DNA of 64,000 nt from Microbacterium sp. SLBN-146 (GTDB lineage Bacteria > Actinomycetota > Actinomycetes > Actinomycetales > Microbacteriaceae): positions 124,001 to 188,000 of the forward strand of contig NZ_VFMR01000001.1 in assembly GCF_006715145.1 (NCBI RefSeq), given 5' to 3'. How positions within the stretch are numbered: the stretch's first letter is position 1; the number at the start of each line of letters is the position of its first letter. The notes below the pieces were generated by a model, which did no database searches, was not told the origin of the DNA, and saw nothing but the letters and a program-made list of their open reading frames with translations. Positions 24,838 to 34,249 of the stretch are shown here, piece after piece. Position numbers and translations under genes: made by a program.

Positions 24838-27800
24838 TCAGCCGGCGGCGGGGAGCGTCACCTGGATGAGACCGGCGGGGAACCGGTCACGCGCCGACAC
24901 GTACAGCAGGTCGCGCTCGGCGTCGATGGAGACGCCGTAGACCTTGTTGCCGTACGCGTGGGCGCTGAGGCGCTGCACGAGCGACAGGTCGGCCGTCGAG
25001 TACACGCTCGCACCCGACGCGTCGAACGTGATGCCCTGGTGCCCGACGACGACGATGCCGGCTTCCGCGTCGACCGCGATCGAGCGGAAGTCCGCGTTCG
25101 GGTGCGCGAGGCGGTCGAGGAGCGCGTAGTCCGCTCCCCCGTAGACCCGGATGCCCTCCGTCGAGCCGGCCGCGTCGCTGTTGCTGACGTAGATCCGGTC
25201 GTTCACCGCGTCGTAGGCGACACCGTGGGTGCTCCACGCTCCGCCGTCCGCGGGGCCGGCGACCGTGCGGATGAGCTCGCCCGTCGTGGCATCCATGACG
25301 TCGAAGCCACCGCCGCGGACGGCGCCGAACACGCGACCGTTGACGAGGTCGACGTCCATCCCGCGCACGCCGCCCGTGAAGGCGAACGGACCACGGACGC
25401 GCTCGCCCGTCTCGGCATCCATGACGACCCAATTGCTCCCGAAGGCGACGTAGAGGTGGCCGTTGGCGGCGTCGTAGGCGATGTCGCGCAGGCCGTCCTG
25501 AACAGGATCTGCCGTGGGAGCGGAGATCGTGCGCACGACGGCATCCGTCGCCGGGTCGACGACGTGGACGCGCGCGGGGCGCATCTCGTCGGCGAGGTAG
25601 ACGAACCCGGTCTCGGGATCGACCGCCGACCCGACGGGCCGCACCTCGGGCTCGGTCGCCTCCGTCGGGATCGCCGCGAGCGCTCGCGCGATCCACGGCT
25701 CGACCGGCTCCTCCGCCTTGGGCAGTTCGGCCGGAAGGGCGACCCGCACGATCCCCGCCGGGAACCGGTCGCGCGCCGAGACGTACAGCATGTGGGATGC
25801 CGGATCGATCGAGACTCCGTACACCTTGTTGCCGTACTTGTGCGCCGACAGACGCTCCACGAGCGTCAGGTCGCTCGCACGGTAGACGGACGCGCCGGAT
25901 GCATCGAACGTGATCCCCTGGTGACCGACCACGACCGTTCCCGTCGCCGGGTCGACCGCGATCGAGCGGAAGTCCGCACCGCCGATGGCGAGCGTGTCCA
26001 GCAGGGCGTAGTCCGCACTGCTGTAGACGCGGATGCCCTGTGTCGATCCCTCTGCGTCGCTGTTGCTGACGTAGATCAAGTCGTTCGCCGCGTCGTAGGC
26101 GACGCCGTGCGTGCGCCATGCACCACCGTCGGCGGGACCGTCGACGGTCCGGATGAGAGCGCCCGTCGCGGCATCACGGACCTCGAAGCCGGAGCCTCGG
26201 AGTCCGCCGAACACACGACCGCCCGTGAAGTCGGCGTCGAGTCCTCGCACGCCGCCCGAGAAGGCGAACGGACCCGCCACCTTGGCGCCGGTCTCGGCAT
26301 CCATGACGACCCAGTTGCTGCCGAACGCCACCGTGATGTTTCCCGTCGCGGCGTCGAACGCGAGGTCGCGCAGTCCGTCCTGGACCGGATCGGTCGTGGG
26401 CGCCGAAAGGGTGCGCACGACCTTGTCGGTCTTCGGATCGATGACGTGCACGCGAGCGGGACGCATCTCGTCGGCGAGGTAGAGCAGACCCGTCTCGGGG
26501 TCCACCGCCGAGCCGACGGGACGGATCTCATCGGCTCCCTCGGGCGTCTCGGTCGGGATCGCCGTGAGTGCGGTCGCCGTGTAGGGCTCCTCGACCGGAT
26601 CGGTCGGGTCCGTCGGATCGGTCGGGTCGGTCGGGTCCGTGGGATCGGTCGGGTCCGTCGGGTCGTCGTCACCCGTGCGGATGCTGACCGTCACAGCCTT
26701 CGCGTCCAGTTCCTCGCCCGGAGGGTTCAGGCGGAAGTCGCGGTTGGCGACGAACACGCGCTGGTGCTCCTCATCAACCGTGATGCCATAGCCGTCCTTG
26801 CCGAACTCCGGTCCGACCTGGTCGACGAGGAGCGCACCAGTCTCGAGGGCGTGCACCGAGAAGCCGCCGCGATCCGCCGCCGTGCCGGTGTACCCGACGT
26901 AGAGAAGGCCGCGTTCGCTGTCGATGTCGACCTGGCGGGCACCCGCGCGCACTTCCTTCTCCCAGAGGAGGCGGAAGCCGTCGTTCGCGGCGAAGGCCTG
27001 GAGGTCGGGAGTACCCGGAACACCCTGGAACTTCGTCGTCACGACGGTGCCGGTCGCGGGATCGGCGGCGACGTAGTACGCATCCGCCGTCCCGTTGATG
27101 ACACCGAGCGACTCACCCGTCGAGGCCCGGAAGACCTCGACACCGCGGGCAGGGACCGCCTGATAGACGAAGTCGTTGACGGGGTCGACATCCATCGAGC
27201 GCTGCGATTCGATGATGGGATACGGCCCGCGGACGACCTGCCCGAATGTCGCGTCGGCGATCGACACGACGACCCAGTTGCGGTTCTGCTGACCGACGTA
27301 GAGAAGCTCCTTCTCCTCGTCGACGCCGAGGTCGCGGATGTTCTCGGGGAGGGTCATCTCACGCAGCACGGCATCCGTGTCCGGATCGATCTCGAACACC
27401 TTCCGCCCGTTCTGGTCGCCCAGATACAGGACGTCGCGACTCTGGTGGTACGCGACTCCCGCCGGGAGCGCCGCTGTGTGGGCACCGCCGACACTGTTCG
27501 GCATGACCGAGTCGAGGTGCGTCAGGTGCTCGTACGCATACGCCTCCGCCGGCGGTGCGACGACGCGCGTGCTCTCGGTGACGGCGTACGGAACGAGCTC
27601 TTCGCCGGGAGGGTTCAGGCGGAAGTCGCGGTTGGCGACGAACACGCGCTGCTGCTCCTCGTCCACGACGATGCCGTAGCCGTCCTTGCCGAACTCCGGT
27701 CCGACCTGGTCGGCCAGCAGGGCGCCGCTCGCGAGCGAGTGCACCGAGAAGCCACCGGCGTCCGCGCCCGTGCCGGTGTATCCGACATAGAGGAGACCCT

Positions 27801-29877
27801 GCTCGCTGTCGATGTCGACCTGACGCGCACCGGCGCGCGCTTCCTTCTCCCACAGGAGGCGGAAGCCGTCGTTCGCGGCGAAGGCCTGGAGGTCGGGAGT
27901 ACCCGGAACACCCTGGAACTTCGTCGTCACGATCGTGCCCGTCGCGGAGTCGGCCGCGACGTAGTACGCATCCGCCGTCCCGTTGATGACACCGAGCGAC
28001 ACGCCCGTCGACGCCCGGAAGACCTCGACGCCACGCGCGGGAACCGCGACGTACACGAAGTCGTTGACGGGGTCGACATCGATCGACCGCTGCGATTCGA
28101 TGATCGGGTACGGTCCGCGCACGATCTCACCGAACGTCGCGTCGGCGATCGAGACGACGACCCAGTTGCGGTTCTGCTGGCCGACATAGAGAAGCTGGTT
28201 CTCTTCGTCGATCCCGAGGTCGCGGATGTTCTCCGGAAGGGTCATCTCGCGCAGCACGGCATCCGTGTCGGGATCGATCTCGAAGATCTTCTTCCCGTTC
28301 TGGTCGCCCAGGTATAGCACATCGCGCCCCTGGTCGTACGTAACGCCCGCGGGGAGCGCCGCCGTGTGGTCGCCGCCGACGCTGTTGGGCATGACGGCGT
28401 CGAGCTGAGCCGTCTGCTCGTACACGAAGTCGCCGGTCGGCTCCTCGGGATCGGTCGGATCGGTCGGGTCGGGATTGGGCTCGCAGCCGAGGCAGGGAGC
28501 AGGCGTTCCCGGGTCGATGACCTGGGGCTCGACGCCGTCGACGACGAGCTTCTTCCCGTCCTTCTTCGTGATCGTGAACCCGTCGAGGAACGATCCGTCC
28601 GCCGTGCGCGACTCGAACCGCAGAGTGCCGTTCGCGACATCGACGACCTGGTAGGTCTGCATCCCGGCGACGAGGCGGCGCAGATGAGCGTCGTTCTCGT
28701 TCCAGTGGCGCGGACCGGTCTCGTAGAACTTCGATCCGACGCTCGACGACACGTAGACGGGCCCCGTGTGGCTCAGCTCGGGATCCGCACCCTCGGGCAG
28801 GTTCTGCTCGTTGGCGAGGAGGTTGCCCCGCCCGTAGGCGTGGTCGTGCCCCGACAGCACGAGGTCGACATTGTGCTTTTCGAGGATGGGTCCCCACGCC
28901 TGACGGATGCCGAGATTGTTGCGGCCCTCGTCGAGCGAGTAGACCGGGTGGTGGAAGTAGACGACCGCCCACTCACCAGGGTTCTCGGCGAGGACGGTGT
29001 CCAGCCACGCCCCCTGGATCGCGAGCGCCTCGGTGCTCACGATGTTGCTGTTGAGCGACACGAAGCGCACGCCCTGGTGATCGGTGAAGTACACCGATCC
29101 TTCGAGGTCGTCGTAGATCTCGCCCTCGCCGGAGGGTCCGTTGTCGGGGTACGTGAACTGGTTCTGCCACTGCTGCGACAGGCGGCCCTCGTATTCGTGG
29201 TTGCCCGGCGTCGTGAGGAACTGCTGCGTGCCGAGCGTGTACGAGAACGCGTCGTACAGCTCACCCCACTGCGCATCCGACTCGGCGTCGTTCACGAGGT
29301 CGCCGATCTGCAGCACGAGGTCGGCGTTCGGCCGGTCGCGGAAGGCGTTGCGCACCACGCGCGACGCATCCGAGTGGATGCCGTTCTGGATGTCACCCAG
29401 ATAGATGAACGAGAAGTTGTCCGCCGCGGCCGACGCCGTCTCGAAGTCCTGCCATTCGCTGTAGTTCGTGCCGTCGCCGACGCGATACATGTAGGCGACG
29501 CCGGGCTGCAGAGCCGACAGTGTCGCGGTATGAATGGCCTGCGTGTAACCGAGATCGGTGGTCTGCTCGACCCTCGACTGCGCGAGCGTCTTCTGCACCC
29601 CGGCCGGGTAGGGCGCGGGAGTGAGCGAGCGGAACTCGACGAAACCATCCTTGACCTCAGTCGATGAACGCCACGAGATCACCTGCTGCGTCGTCGGGTC
29701 TTCACCCGGCACGAGAGTAATGCGGTCGGGCACGCGGATGGGTGCGTAGCGCTCTTCAGCGGGAACGGATGCCGCCTGGGCCGGCGTCGCGACGAGCGCG
29801 CCACCCGCCAGGGCGACGGCGACAGCGATGCCGCCGGCCACGAGGCGCGGGAATGTGCGATGACGAGCCATCGTCAT
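24838..29877 (-). CDS. Secreted purple-acid-phosphatase-like metallophosphoesterase with four beta-propeller units
   Basis: A 1679-residue exported protein. After the signal peptide (cut near AQA-A, residue 36) come an Fn3-like N-terminal domain of purple acid phosphatases (about 45-150) and a metallophosphoesterase with all metal motifs: YLGDIQ (about 162), IGDLVND, PGNHEYEG, YFHHPVYS and SGHDHAYGRG. A (DPT) linker leads to two beta-propeller units of 296 residues each (A1 about 486, A2 about 782), then a second (DPT) linker and two different units of 294 residues (B1 about 1097, B2 about 1391). A and B units are not alike, so there were two separate duplications. There is no wall anchor. 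ATG 29877 overlaps the stop of the gene before it (ATGA). Confidence 0.85.
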   Translation of the reverse strand: MTMARHRTFPRLVAGGIAVAVALAGGALVATPAQAASVPAEERYAPIRVPDRITLVPGEDPTTQQVISWRSSTEVKDGFVEFRSLTPAPYPAGVQKTLAQSRVEQTTDLGYTQAIHTATLSALQPGVAYMYRVGDGTNYSEWQDFETASAAADNFSFIYLGDIQNGIHSDASRVVRNAFRDRPNADLVLQIGDLVNDAESDAQWGELYDAFSYTLGTQQFLTTPGNHEYEGRLSQQWQNQFTYPDNGPSGEGEIYDDLEGSVYFTDHQGVRFVSLNSNIVSTEALAIQGAWLDTVLAENPGEWAVVYFHHPVYSLDEGRNNLGIRQAWGPILEKHNVDLVLSGHDHAYGRGNLLANEQNLPEGADPELSHTGPVYVSSSVGSKFYETGPRHWNENDAHLRRLVAGMQTYQVVDVANGTLRFESRTADGSFLDGFTITKKDGKKLVVDGVEPQVIDPGTPAPCLGCEPNPDPTDPTDPEEPTGDFVYEQTAQLDAVMPNSVGGDHTAALPAGVTYDQGRDVLYLGDQNGKKIFEIDPDTDAVLREMTLPENIRDLGIDEENQLLYVGQQNRNWVVVSIADATFGEIVRGPYPIIESQRSIDVDPVNDFVYVAVPARGVEVFRASTGVSLGVINGTADAYYVAADSATGTIVTTKFQGVPGTPDLQAFAANDGFRLLWEKEARAGARQVDIDSEQGLLYVGYTGTGADAGGFSVHSLASGALLADQVGPEFGKDGYGIVVDEEQQRVFVANRDFRLNPPGEELVPYAVTESTRVVAPPAEAYAYEHLTHLDSVMPNSVGGAHTAALPAGVAYHQSRDVLYLGDQNGRKVFEIDPDTDAVLREMTLPENIRDLGVDEEKELLYVGQQNRNWVVVSIADATFGQVVRGPYPIIESQRSMDVDPVNDFVYQAVPARGVEVFRASTGESLGVINGTADAYYVAADPATGTVVTTKFQGVPGTPDLQAFAANDGFRLLWEKEVRAGARQVDIDSERGLLYVGYTGTAADRGGFSVHALETGALLVDQVGPEFGKDGYGITVDEEHQRVFVANRDFRLNPPGEELDAKAVTVSIRTGDDDPTDPTDPTDPTDPTDPTDPTDPVEEPYTATALTAIPTETPEGADEIRPVGSAVDPETGLLYLADEMRPARVHVIDPKTDKVVRTLSAPTTDPVQDGLRDLAFDAATGNITVAFGSNWVVMDAETGAKVAGPFAFSGGVRGLDADFTGGRVFGGLRGSGFEVRDAATGALIRTVDGPADGGAWRTHGVAYDAANDLIYVSNSDAEGSTQGIRVYSSADYALLDTLAIGGADFRSIAVDPATGTVVVGHQGITFDASGASVYRASDLTLVERLSAHKYGNKVYGVSIDPASHMLYVSARDRFPAGIVRVALPAELPKAEEPVEPWIARALAAIPTEATEPEVRPVGSAVDPETGFVYLADEMRPARVHVVDPATDAVVRTISAPTADPVQDGLRDIAYDAANGHLYVAFGSNWVVMDAETGERVRGPFAFTGGVRGMDVDLVNGRVFGAVRGGGFDVMDATTGELIRTVAGPADGGAWSTHGVAYDAVNDRIYVSNSDAAGSTEGIRVYGGADYALLDRLAHPNADFRSIAVDAEAGIVVVGHQGITFDASGASVYSTADLSLVQRLSAHAYGNKVYGVSIDAERDLLYVSARDRFPAGLIQVTLPAAG
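26594..26672 (-). repeat. Repetitive DNA coding for the (Asp-Pro-Thr)n linker
   Basis: A run of 9-base words (GGATCGGTC/GGGTCCGTC) codes for about eight DPT tripeptides between propeller units A2 and B1. The copy number is likely to vary between strains. Confidence 0.85.
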
Positions 29878-31778
29878 GCCGCCTTTCGGTTGCGGAGGAA
29901 CGTGCGGGAAAGGACGATGCCGCCGCCCGCGGTGAGGAGGGCGCCGAGGGCGATGAGGCCGATCGGCAGCGCGCCGCCCGTGGCGGGGAGCGCGGCGGTG
30001 GGGGCACCGGGTGCGCGGGTCACGACGATGTCGACGCGAGCCGTCAGCCCGGACTCGAGGCCGCGCACGACGATCGAGTGTTCACCGGGCGCCGTGTCCT
30101 GAGGGATCGTGACGGTTGCCGAGATCGCGCCGGTGTCGGTCGCGGTCGACAGCGCGAGCGTCACGGGGGTCGAGTGCAACTCGACGGCGACGCGCTCACC
30201 CCCGCCGAACCCGGCACCCGATACGGTCAGCTGCCCACCGGGAGCGACCGACGTGTCGCTGAGCGACAGGGTCGGCTGTTCCTCGCCCGGATCGGTCGGG
30301 TCGGTGGGATCCGTCGGATCGGTCGGGTCCGTGGGATCGGTGGGGTCCGTCGGCAGCGCGGGAGGCGCGATGCCCTCGCGCGTCGAACCGGGACCGCCGG
30401 CCCACGCCACGTCATCCGTCACGACCTTGCCGTCGGCGGTCTTTGTGATGGTGAAGGAATCGAACAGCGCGCCGTCGACCGTGCGCGCTTCGAGGTGCAT
30501 ACGCCCGTCATCGGTGACGTCGACGGTTTGGAAGAGCTGCACGTCACGTCCCATGACGCGGAGGTTCGCGCCGTTCGTGATCCAGTTGTTGGTCTCGGCG
30601 GGATCGGGCACGTACATCTTCGGCCCCGCGACGCTCACGAGGTAGACGGGACCCGTGTGGCTCGTCTCGGGGTCGACCCCCTCGGGGAGATCCTGCTCGT
30701 TGGCGATCAGGTTTCCGCGACCGTAGGCGTGATCGTGACCCTGGACAACGAGGTCGACGTCGTACTTCTCGAAGATCGGAAGCCACGACTCCCGGAGCCC
30801 GGCGTTGTCGCGACCGCTCGTGACCGAGAAGATCGGGTGGTGGAACGTGACGACCGTCCACTCATTCGGGTTGTCGGCGAGGACGCCTTCGAGCCACGCC
30901 GTCTGGGCCGCGCGGTTCGCCGTGTTCATGGCTTGCATGCTGTCGAGGCTGATGAAGCGCACGCCCTGGTAGTCCACGAAATAGACCGTCTCGGCAAGCG
31001 TCGGCTGCCCCTCCGGTCCGTTCAGGGGATACGCGAACTGGGCGCCCCAGTACCGCGAAAGGTCAGGACCCGGGTAGTACTCGTGGTTGCCCGTCGAGGC
31101 GATCACGTTGAGGTACTGATTGGCGAAAGCGGCAGCCTCGTGCCACTCGCCCCATTCGGAGTCGCTCGTCTCGGTGTCGATGAGGTCGCCCGCGTGCACG
31201 ACGGCACGTGCGTAGGGGCGCGCCTCGAACGCCGCTCGGAACGCGCGCGACGTGTACGCCTTGTTGTCGTTCTGCGCGTCGCCCTGGGCGAGGAAGCTGA
31301 ACCCTCCGACGGCGTCTGCCGCGGTGGTGAACTCGAGCCATTCCGACCAGGTCTCACCGTCGCCGACCCGATACACGTATGTCGTGTCGGGTTCGAGTCC
31401 CTCGATCCTCGCGGTGTGGTGCGCGACGTCGTAGCCGAGGTTCGCCTCGAACTCGATCGTCGATGTCGCCGTCACGGTCTGCTGACCCGAGATGACACTC
31501 GGGCCGCTCAGCGCCCACTGCACCTGCGGGGTGGTGACGGCATCCGACGTGCGCCACGTCACCGACTGGCTGGTCTCCGGGGTCACCGTCGGCGTCAGGA
31601 TGACGCGATCGGGAACCGCCGTCGGAGTGTGAACGATGGCGGGATCGATGGCGGGTGGCGCCAGGCCGCCTCCGGGGGTGGACGCCGCAACGGCGACACC
31701 CCCCGCCATGCTGGTCAGACCGAGGATCGCGACAGTTGCTGCTGCCGTGATCATCGCGGGACGGCCGAATCGGGGCAC
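29874..31778 (-). CDS. Wall-anchored purple-acid-phosphatase-like metallophosphoesterase
   Basis: A 634-residue exported protein, paralogous to the next gene in its first 420 residues. It has a signal peptide, an Fn3-like domain and the metallophosphoesterase motifs AQGDAQND, HAGDLIDT, TGNHEYYPG, TFHHPIFS and QGHDHAYGRG. A (DPT)n linker is followed by one Ig-like domain and an LPATGG sorting signal (about 596), a hydrophobic helix and RNRKAA, so a sortase should fix it to the wall. The start is GTG 31778 with GAGGTGA six bases upstream. It likely releases phosphate from organic esters outside the cell; the substrate is unknown. It is translationally coupled to the propeller protein gene. Confidence 0.88.
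   Translation of the reverse strand: MPRFGRPAMITAAATVAILGLTSMAGGVAVAASTPGGGLAPPAIDPAIVHTPTAVPDRVILTPTVTPETSQSVTWRTSDAVTTPQVQWALSGPSVISGQQTVTATSTIEFEANLGYDVAHHTARIEGLEPDTTYVYRVGDGETWSEWLEFTTAADAVGGFSFLAQGDAQNDNKAYTSRAFRAAFEARPYARAVVHAGDLIDTETSDSEWGEWHEAAAFANQYLNVIASTGNHEYYPGPDLSRYWGAQFAYPLNGPEGQPTLAETVYFVDYQGVRFISLDSMQAMNTANRAAQTAWLEGVLADNPNEWTVVTFHHPIFSVTSGRDNAGLRESWLPIFEKYDVDLVVQGHDHAYGRGNLIANEQDLPEGVDPETSHTGPVYLVSVAGPKMYVPDPAETNNWITNGANLRVMGRDVQLFQTVDVTDDGRMHLEARTVDGALFDSFTITKTADGKVVTDDVAWAGGPGSTREGIAPPALPTDPTDPTDPTDPTDPTDPTDPGEEQPTLSLSDTSVAPGGQLTVSGAGFGGGERVAVELHSTPVTLALSTATDTGAISATVTIPQDTAPGEHSIVVRGLESGLTARVDIVVTRAPGAPTAALPATGGALPIGLIALGALLTAGGGIVLSRTFLRNRKAA
30290..30355 (-). repeat. Repetitive DNA coding for a second (Asp-Pro-Thr)n linker
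   Basis: The same 9-base words as at 26594-26672 code for about six to seven DPT tripeptides between the phosphatase and Ig-like domains. Confidence 0.8.
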
Positions 31779-32051
31779 GCGGAATCACCTCTTGGAAACA
31801 CCGGCTCGGGTGCCGGCTCGACGAGCGCCGGGGGGCGCGGCACGTCACGGAACGACGCGCTCGATTCAGAGTCTGGCGAGCGGGCGCGGCATCCTGAGGC
31901 GACTTCTTCCGCTCTTTGCCGAGTGTTCATTCAGCCGCATGAGACCAGCGTTCTCGAGGAGCGGGCACGAGAAAGGCAGCACTGACCGAACAGGCGTAGA
32001 CAACCGCCCGTTCATCTCCCGGCCACGCGCCTCTGAACCAGCCGGCCGGGG

Positions 32052-32891
32052 TCAGGAACTCGCGGCGGCTTCGTCTTCGAGGTCTTCGAGCTCCTTCTCC
32101 CACGCGTCCTTGGCAAGGCGGTACCAGAGGTAGAAGGCGAAGCCCGCGAAGACGGCCCACTCGGCGGCGTAGAAGATGTTGAGCCAGTTGACGGGGTTCT
32201 GCTCGGCGGGCGGCGGCGATGAGATGTCGTCGAGGGATGCCGCCGCGGTCTGCGACGCGATGTAGGAGCGGTAGACGTCGAGCCCCTCGGTGTCGTGCCA
32301 TCTGCTCAGCAGAGCGGCCGGTGACATCCGGCTCATCGCGAAGGGATCGGCGCCGCGTCCGGGGACGAAGGGACCTTCGTCGGAGATCAGGCGACCCGTC
32401 ACCGTGACGGGTGCGCCGGCCTCGTCGTCGAGTTCTGCGGCAGCCGACTCCGCCGCGTCGAGCGTCGGCGCCCATCCGATCGCGACCGCGACCGAGGTCG
32501 GGACGAGGACGTCGGCGATCCGCAACTGCCCGGTCACCCAGTAGCCCTCGACGCCGTCGTTGAAGCGGGACTCGACGATGAGGAAGTCGCCGGGAACCCA
32601 CGAGCCCGACACCTCGACGCGCTGACCGACGAGCGGCTCCGGGAGGTACTCGCCCGGGCCGGCCACGTCGGCGAGAGGACGGACGTCCTCCGTCGCCCCC
32701 GGCGGCGCGGGGTTCGTGTCGATCGCCCGCCCGAGCTGCCACTGCCCGAGCCACGCGAAGACACCCGCGACGACGAGACACAGCAGCAGCATCGCGATCC
32801 ACTGCGGCCGCAGCATGACCTCGCGCAGCGTCGGCGGAAAGACCTCGGGCGGTTCCTCCGGCGCGGACACGTCAGACATGACGGACGTCAT
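32052..32891 (-). CDS. SURF1-family cytochrome oxidase assembly protein
   Basis: A 279-residue protein with one membrane helix near each end (WIAMLLLCLVVAGVFAWLGQWQL at about 31 and NIFYAAEWAVFAGFAFYLWYRL near 235) and an extracytoplasmic middle domain, which is the SURF1 layout. SURF1 helps insert heme into the aa3-type cytochrome oxidase. The GQWQLGRA motif after the first helix is typical. ATG 32891 overlaps the guaB3 stop by four bases (ATGA); an internal ATG at 32879 is a weaker alternative. Confidence 0.88.
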   Translation of the reverse strand: MTSVMSDVSAPEEPPEVFPPTLREVMLRPQWIAMLLLCLVVAGVFAWLGQWQLGRAIDTNPAPPGATEDVRPLADVAGPGEYLPEPLVGQRVEVSGSWVPGDFLIVESRFNDGVEGYWVTGQLRIADVLVPTSVAVAIGWAPTLDAAESAAAELDDEAGAPVTVTGRLISDEGPFVPGRGADPFAMSRMSPAALLSRWHDTEGLDVYRSYIASQTAAASLDDISSPPPAEQNPVNWLNIFYAAEWAVFAGFAFYLWYRLAKDAWEKELEDLEDEAAASS

Positions 32892-34012
32892 CGCGTGCTG
32901 TACGGCGCGACGACCACCTCGACGCGCTGGAATTCCTTCAGGTCGGAGTAGCCCGTCGTCGCCATCGACTTGCGGAGAGCCCCGATGAGGTTCGCGGTGC
33001 CGTCGGCGACGGGCGCCGGCCCGTAGAGGATCTCCTCGAGCGGCGCGACCTGCTCGACGCGAACGCGGCGTCCGCGCGGGAGCCGCGCGTGGTGCGCTTC
33101 CGGACCCCAGTGGTATCCCTGACCAGGCGCATCCGTCGCCCGAGCGAGCGCGACGCCGAGCATGACGGCATCCGCTCCCATGGCGAGGGCTTTGACGATG
33201 TCACCCGACGTGCCCACTCCACCGTCGGCGATGACGTGGACGTAGCGGCCACCCGACTCATCGAGATAGTCGCGACGCGCGCCGGCGACATCGGCGACGG
33301 CCGTCGCCATCGGAGCGTGGAGACCGAGGGTCGCCCGTGTCGTCGATGCCGCTCCCCCGCCGAAGCCGACGAGCACGCCCGCCGCGCCGGTGCGCATGAG
33401 GTGGAGGGCGGCCGTGTAGGTGGCGGCGCCGCCCACGATGACCGGCACGTCGAGGTCGTAGATGAACTTCTTGAGGTTGAGCGGCTGGTCGACGCTCGAG
33501 ACGTGCTCGGCCGAGACGGTCGTTCCCCGGATGACGAAGAGGTCGACACCGGCCGCGACGACGGTCTCGTAGAGGTCCTGCGTGCGCTGAGGGGTGAGGG
33601 CACCGGCGACAGTGACACCGGCCGCGCGGATCTCGGCGAGGCGGTCGCGCACGAGCTCGGGCTTGATCGGCTCGGTGTAGAGCTCCTGCATCCGTCCTGT
33701 CGCGTCGCCCTTGTCCATGCCCGCGATCTCGGCGAGCAGGGGCTCGGGGTCGTCGTAGCGGGTCCAGAGGCCCTCGAGGTCGAGGACGCCGAGCCCGCCG
33801 AGCTGCCCGAGCATGATCGCGGTGCGGGGGCTCACGACGGAGTCCATCGGAGCCCCGAGTACCGGGATGTCGAAGCTGAAGGCGTCGATCGACCACGTGG
33901 TCGAGACGTCTTCCGGATTGCGCGTGCGCCGCGAGGGCACGACCGCGATGTCGTCGAACGTGTAGGCGCGACGCGCGCGCTTGGCGCGACCGAGTTCGAT
34001 GTCCATGCTCAC
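32888..34012 (-). CDS. guaB3: GuaB3-family IMP dehydrogenase-related protein
   Basis: A 374-residue TIM-barrel protein of the GuaB3 group. It lacks the two CBS domains of true IMP dehydrogenase. The phosphate-binding and active loop reads VGFGGGAASTTRATLG; where GuaB has the catalytic Cys (SICTT in this genome) this protein has no cysteine. The VHVIADGGVGTSGDIVKALAMGADAVMLG stretch is well conserved. Mycobacterial GuaB3 has been reported to lack IMP dehydrogenase activity, so a regulatory or other nucleotide role is likely. Start GTG 34012, six bases after TAGGCT (34019-34024); ATG 34006 is the alternative. Confidence 0.9.
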   Translation of the reverse strand: MSMDIELGRAKRARRAYTFDDIAVVPSRRTRNPEDVSTTWSIDAFSFDIPVLGAPMDSVVSPRTAIMLGQLGGLGVLDLEGLWTRYDDPEPLLAEIAGMDKGDATGRMQELYTEPIKPELVRDRLAEIRAAGVTVAGALTPQRTQDLYETVVAAGVDLFVIRGTTVSAEHVSSVDQPLNLKKFIYDLDVPVIVGGAATYTAALHLMRTGAAGVLVGFGGGAASTTRATLGLHAPMATAVADVAGARRDYLDESGGRYVHVIADGGVGTSGDIVKALAMGADAVMLGVALARATDAPGQGYHWGPEAHHARLPRGRRVRVEQVAPLEEILYGPAPVADGTANLIGALRKSMATTGYSDLKEFQRVEVVVAPYSTR

Positions 34013-34018
34013 CCGATC

Positions 34019-34024
34019 AGCCTA
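34019..34024 (-). promoter_or_regulatory. Leaderless -10 box (TAGGCT) of the guaB3-SURF1 operon
   Basis: TAGGCT on the minus strand, six bases before GTG 34012. Confidence 0.55.
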
Positions 34025-34044
34025 CTCGGGGCCACCCCCTACCC

Positions 34045-34105
34045 GCCGAGAAGACCCGAACTGCGTACTTTCGGACCCAAACCCGACGCTCTGCGTCTTC
34101 TCGGC
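34045..34105. repeat. Family 1 inverted repeat, copy 7
   Basis: GCCGAGAAGACCCGAACTGC on the left and CTGCGTCTTCTCGGC on the right; the outer 11 bases pair perfectly. Its right half is shared with copy 8, so the two arose together. Confidence 0.78.
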
Positions 34106-34154
34106 AACCGGGCGCCGGGCCTCGGGCACCGGGCTCAGGCCGAACCTCGGGATC

Positions 34155-34213
34155 CGAGAAGACCCGAACTGCGCGGAATTGGGCCCGAGAACGACGTTCT
34201 GCGTCTTCTCGGC
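34155..34213. repeat. Family 1 inverted repeat, copy 8
   Basis: CCGAGAAGACCCGAACTGCG on the left and TTCTGCGTCTTCTCGG on the right. Both copies 7 and 8 are followed by CAACCGG, supporting a local duplication. Confidence 0.78.
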
Positions 34214-34249
34214 AACCGGACACCGGATGCCGGCGGTGGCAGCGCGCCT

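Noticed and set aside
24958-28317. A 1119-codon open frame on the plus strand inside the propeller phosphatase gene
   Set aside because: Its internal repeats only mirror the duplicated propeller units of the real gene, and its composition is Arg/Asp/Val-rich without motifs.
656-34213. Family 1 arms as ends of an insertion sequence
   Set aside because: No transposase gene lies between any two arms and no target-site duplication could be recognised.
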